From the NCBI RefSeq assembly GCF_022539665.2, contig NC_081336.1, forward strand, positions 4,976,221 to 5,040,220: a stretch of DNA of 64,000 nt, given 5' to 3'. The notes beneath the pieces are model-generated. The model was given only the letters and a program-made list of their open reading frames with translations, made no database searches and had not been told where the DNA came from. The translations under genes and the position numbers were made by a program. Shown here one piece after another: positions 62,378 to 64,000 of the stretch. Source of the stretch: Daphnia carinata. Its lineage: Eukaryota; Arthropoda; Branchiopoda; Diplostraca; Daphniidae. How positions within the stretch are numbered: position 1 is the stretch's first letter; every line of letters begins with the position of its first letter.

Positions 62378-64000
62378 GGGAAACCAGAACGAAACTGTGA
62401 GAAATGTTTCTAAAATGGTTCTAGAAGAAGTAAAAGAAGTTTGGGGAAAAACTATTTTACCCATTAAAAAGATTTGCAACTTTTAAATCAGCTTGTCTCT
62501 TACTTCAAGAAGTATCGTTGTTTAAAGGTGATTGCCCTTAAGACTAATTTAAGTAAACAGAAAAAAACAAGCATGCTACAGAGAGTTGAAACTTTTTTAA
62601 ACGAACTTGATTCGCTCTTTGATATTTCGGTTTCTGATTGTTACAAGCAACTGACCCGATCACGTAATCCTAACTGGAAAAAAGATTGGGCTTTTCTAGT
62701 TGATCAAAAAAATGAGAGAAATTTAGTAATTAAAGTTGGGACTGATGAGACAGACGTTGATTTCGAAACCAGGAAAGAATTGAGGCTCCAACTAAATAAA
62801 AAGAGATCGAATGCAAATTTAAATGAGGAAGACATTCGCAATCAATTAGTGGAATATAGCGAAGGTGAAATTTCAGACCCGACTGACGAAGTCGAAGACA
62901 TATTCAATCCGCCGGATAAAAAAAAGAAAAAAAAGTCACCAACTATCCCCATTGAAATTCAGCCAATCAATTTATCTGAGTTCCTACTCCAGTGTCTGAC
63001 CGCTGTGGATTGTCTGTTCGATAGCAACTTCTAGTGCAATCAAGCATAATCTGCACAAATGGTGGTTCAGATGACGACTTTCCATTATCTGTTGCATCAG
63101 TTTGGCGGCATTGAAATTCAGCACGAGAACGTAACGCAAAGCGGGATTCAAAACTTATCGAATTCTTATCGGCAAAGAAAGAAGAACGAGTAGCGTTACT
63201 CGTAAGTGGTGCATCAAATGGCTAAACATAAGTTGTGTATAGTTTTTCTTTAATTATAATGCAACAATTGAATAGTTGCGTTTCGGAGTTTCAGTTTATT
63301 TTAAAAATCGGTACCAAGACATTACAAAATTCACAGCTAGTCCGTGTGATGGCTATAGGAGGACTCCCTTTTGGGAAGCTCGGGCGGGGGTTTTATACCG
63401 CGCTTTTGCTTCGGGACGCTAAGGTTAGCGTGGGTAATAAAGCAGCGAAACGGTGTCAAAAGGGAAATGAGGTTAGCAGATAAGCTTGGTGTCGTTGACA
63501 CCTCGGTCAACCGGAAAAAGGTAATAAAAGGGGAGACCGTAGCGAAAAGGTCGACTGAGGTAGAAAGATAGCAAGGACAATATGCGAGTTGAGTTGAGCT
63601 TGAAGTCCTTACAATAACCATAAGTTTATGAGTGCTAGCCCTAAACTTATTGGAATCCCACCAATGGAAAATTCAACTGGAGTTTCTCAAATGAAAGCTG
63701 CTATTGAGTGAAGCATGGCAAGTTAAAGATTCTCTAGTTGGATTTTGCTTTGATACAACCGCTAGCAACACTGGTGTCCGTGCTGGTTGTGCAATTCTAA
63801 TTCAGCAAGAACTCAAGCGCAGATTGCTGTGGTTGGCTTGTCGTCATCATATGATGGAACTTCATGTAAAACATGCATTTAAATCGCTATTTGGAGATCG
63901 GACAGGTCCTGAAGATGTTTTAATTAAGTGGTTCAATAGCTTATGGGGTGACGTTAATCATGACACAAGCGATCTCGGTAAGAATTTGTTGCTTAATATT
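62378..64000 (+). pseudogene. broken copy of an uncharacterised multicopy arthropod gene (FDTTASNTG/CRHH)
   Basis: 62378-62486 reads NETVRNVSKMVLEEVKEVWG and TILPIKKIC; a frameshift at about 62475 leads to KTNLSKQKKTSMLQRVETFL, ELDSLFDISVSDCYKQL, WAFLVDQKNERN and an acidic part ending at 63034. From about 63645, GIPPMENSTGVSQMKAAIE, a stop/frameshift, then VGFCFDTTASNTGVRAGCAI (motif at about 63748-63774), LLWLACRHHMMELHVKHAFK (CRHH at 63839-63850) and WFNSLWGDVN to the window end. From memory this matches a repeated arthropod and Hydra family of about 700 residues with no assigned function, possibly transposon-derived. 63035-63640 holds no matching coding; it may be an insertion. Confidence 0.6.
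63210..63635. other. probable insertion inside the right-edge gene
   Basis: This stretch interrupts the gene's homologous blocks, is less AT-rich (GGAAGCTCGGGCGGGGGTTT), and carries an open frame at 63371-63571 ending EVER with no family match. It could be a foreign insertion or a decayed intron. Confidence 0.35.

Overview
This is animal nuclear DNA, most likely arthropod and plausibly a small crustacean. That placement is inferred from BEL/Pao elements (found only in animals), Copia elements primed by the internal half of initiator-Met tRNA as in Drosophila copia, Tc1-like and hAT-like remnants, and possible introns of about 65 bp. I see no intact host gene. The window is a pile of nested, mostly broken transposable elements with short unexplained stretches between them.

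Layout. 1-7757: a Ty3/Gypsy element on the minus strand (Gypsy-1) with an intact pol, a very long gag, primer site and 726-bp 5' LTR; its 3' LTR lies left of the window. 8.2-10.8 kb: decayed Copia and Gypsy fragments. 11.1-16.1 kb: a 1.2-kb unit present twice, each copy opening with a 147-bp foldback of 15-bp repeats, around a tandemly duplicated lysine-rich exon-like unit and the 3' end of a Copia element (Copia-A, plus strand). 16.1-19.7 kb: the 5' part of the same Copia-A family, minus strand. 19.7-23.05 kb: a block with palindromic ends carrying a broken multi-exon gene of unknown function. 23.5-28.1 kb: a complete but mutated Copia insertion (Copia-B) with both LTRs and a 5-bp target duplication. 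29.4-30.5 kb: decayed Gypsy. 30.8-32.7 kb: a Tc1-like transposase split by a 443-bp hAT-type MITE. 33.2-37.4 kb: a Gypsy scrap, repeats and a BEL/Pao-type gag remnant.

37454-49010 is bounded by two nearly identical 294/298-bp LTRs and an AAAGA target duplication, so it is one Copia insertion (Copia-C, minus strand) that contains a BEL/Pao element (BEL-1, about 40.7-47.2 kb) on the opposite strand. 50.7-51.8 kb holds a decayed gag of the Gypsy-1 family; 52.1-52.6 kb a hexanucleotide array; 53.8-59.0 kb a second Gypsy (Gypsy-2, minus) whose 5' LTR interrupts BEL-2 (59.0-61.4 kb, minus); 61.4-61.86 kb a minisatellite. The right edge enters a broken gene of a multicopy arthropod family with FDTTASNTG and CRHH motifs.

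Working together: each LTR element carries, or carried, gag (particle), protease, reverse transcriptase, RNase H and integrase. Gypsy-1 pol alone keeps every catalytic motif I could check, and its gag overlaps a 303-codon open frame in +1 register that looks like a real protein. That overlap is the best candidate here for something undescribed. All other elements have stops, frameshifts, lost catalytic residues or deletions.
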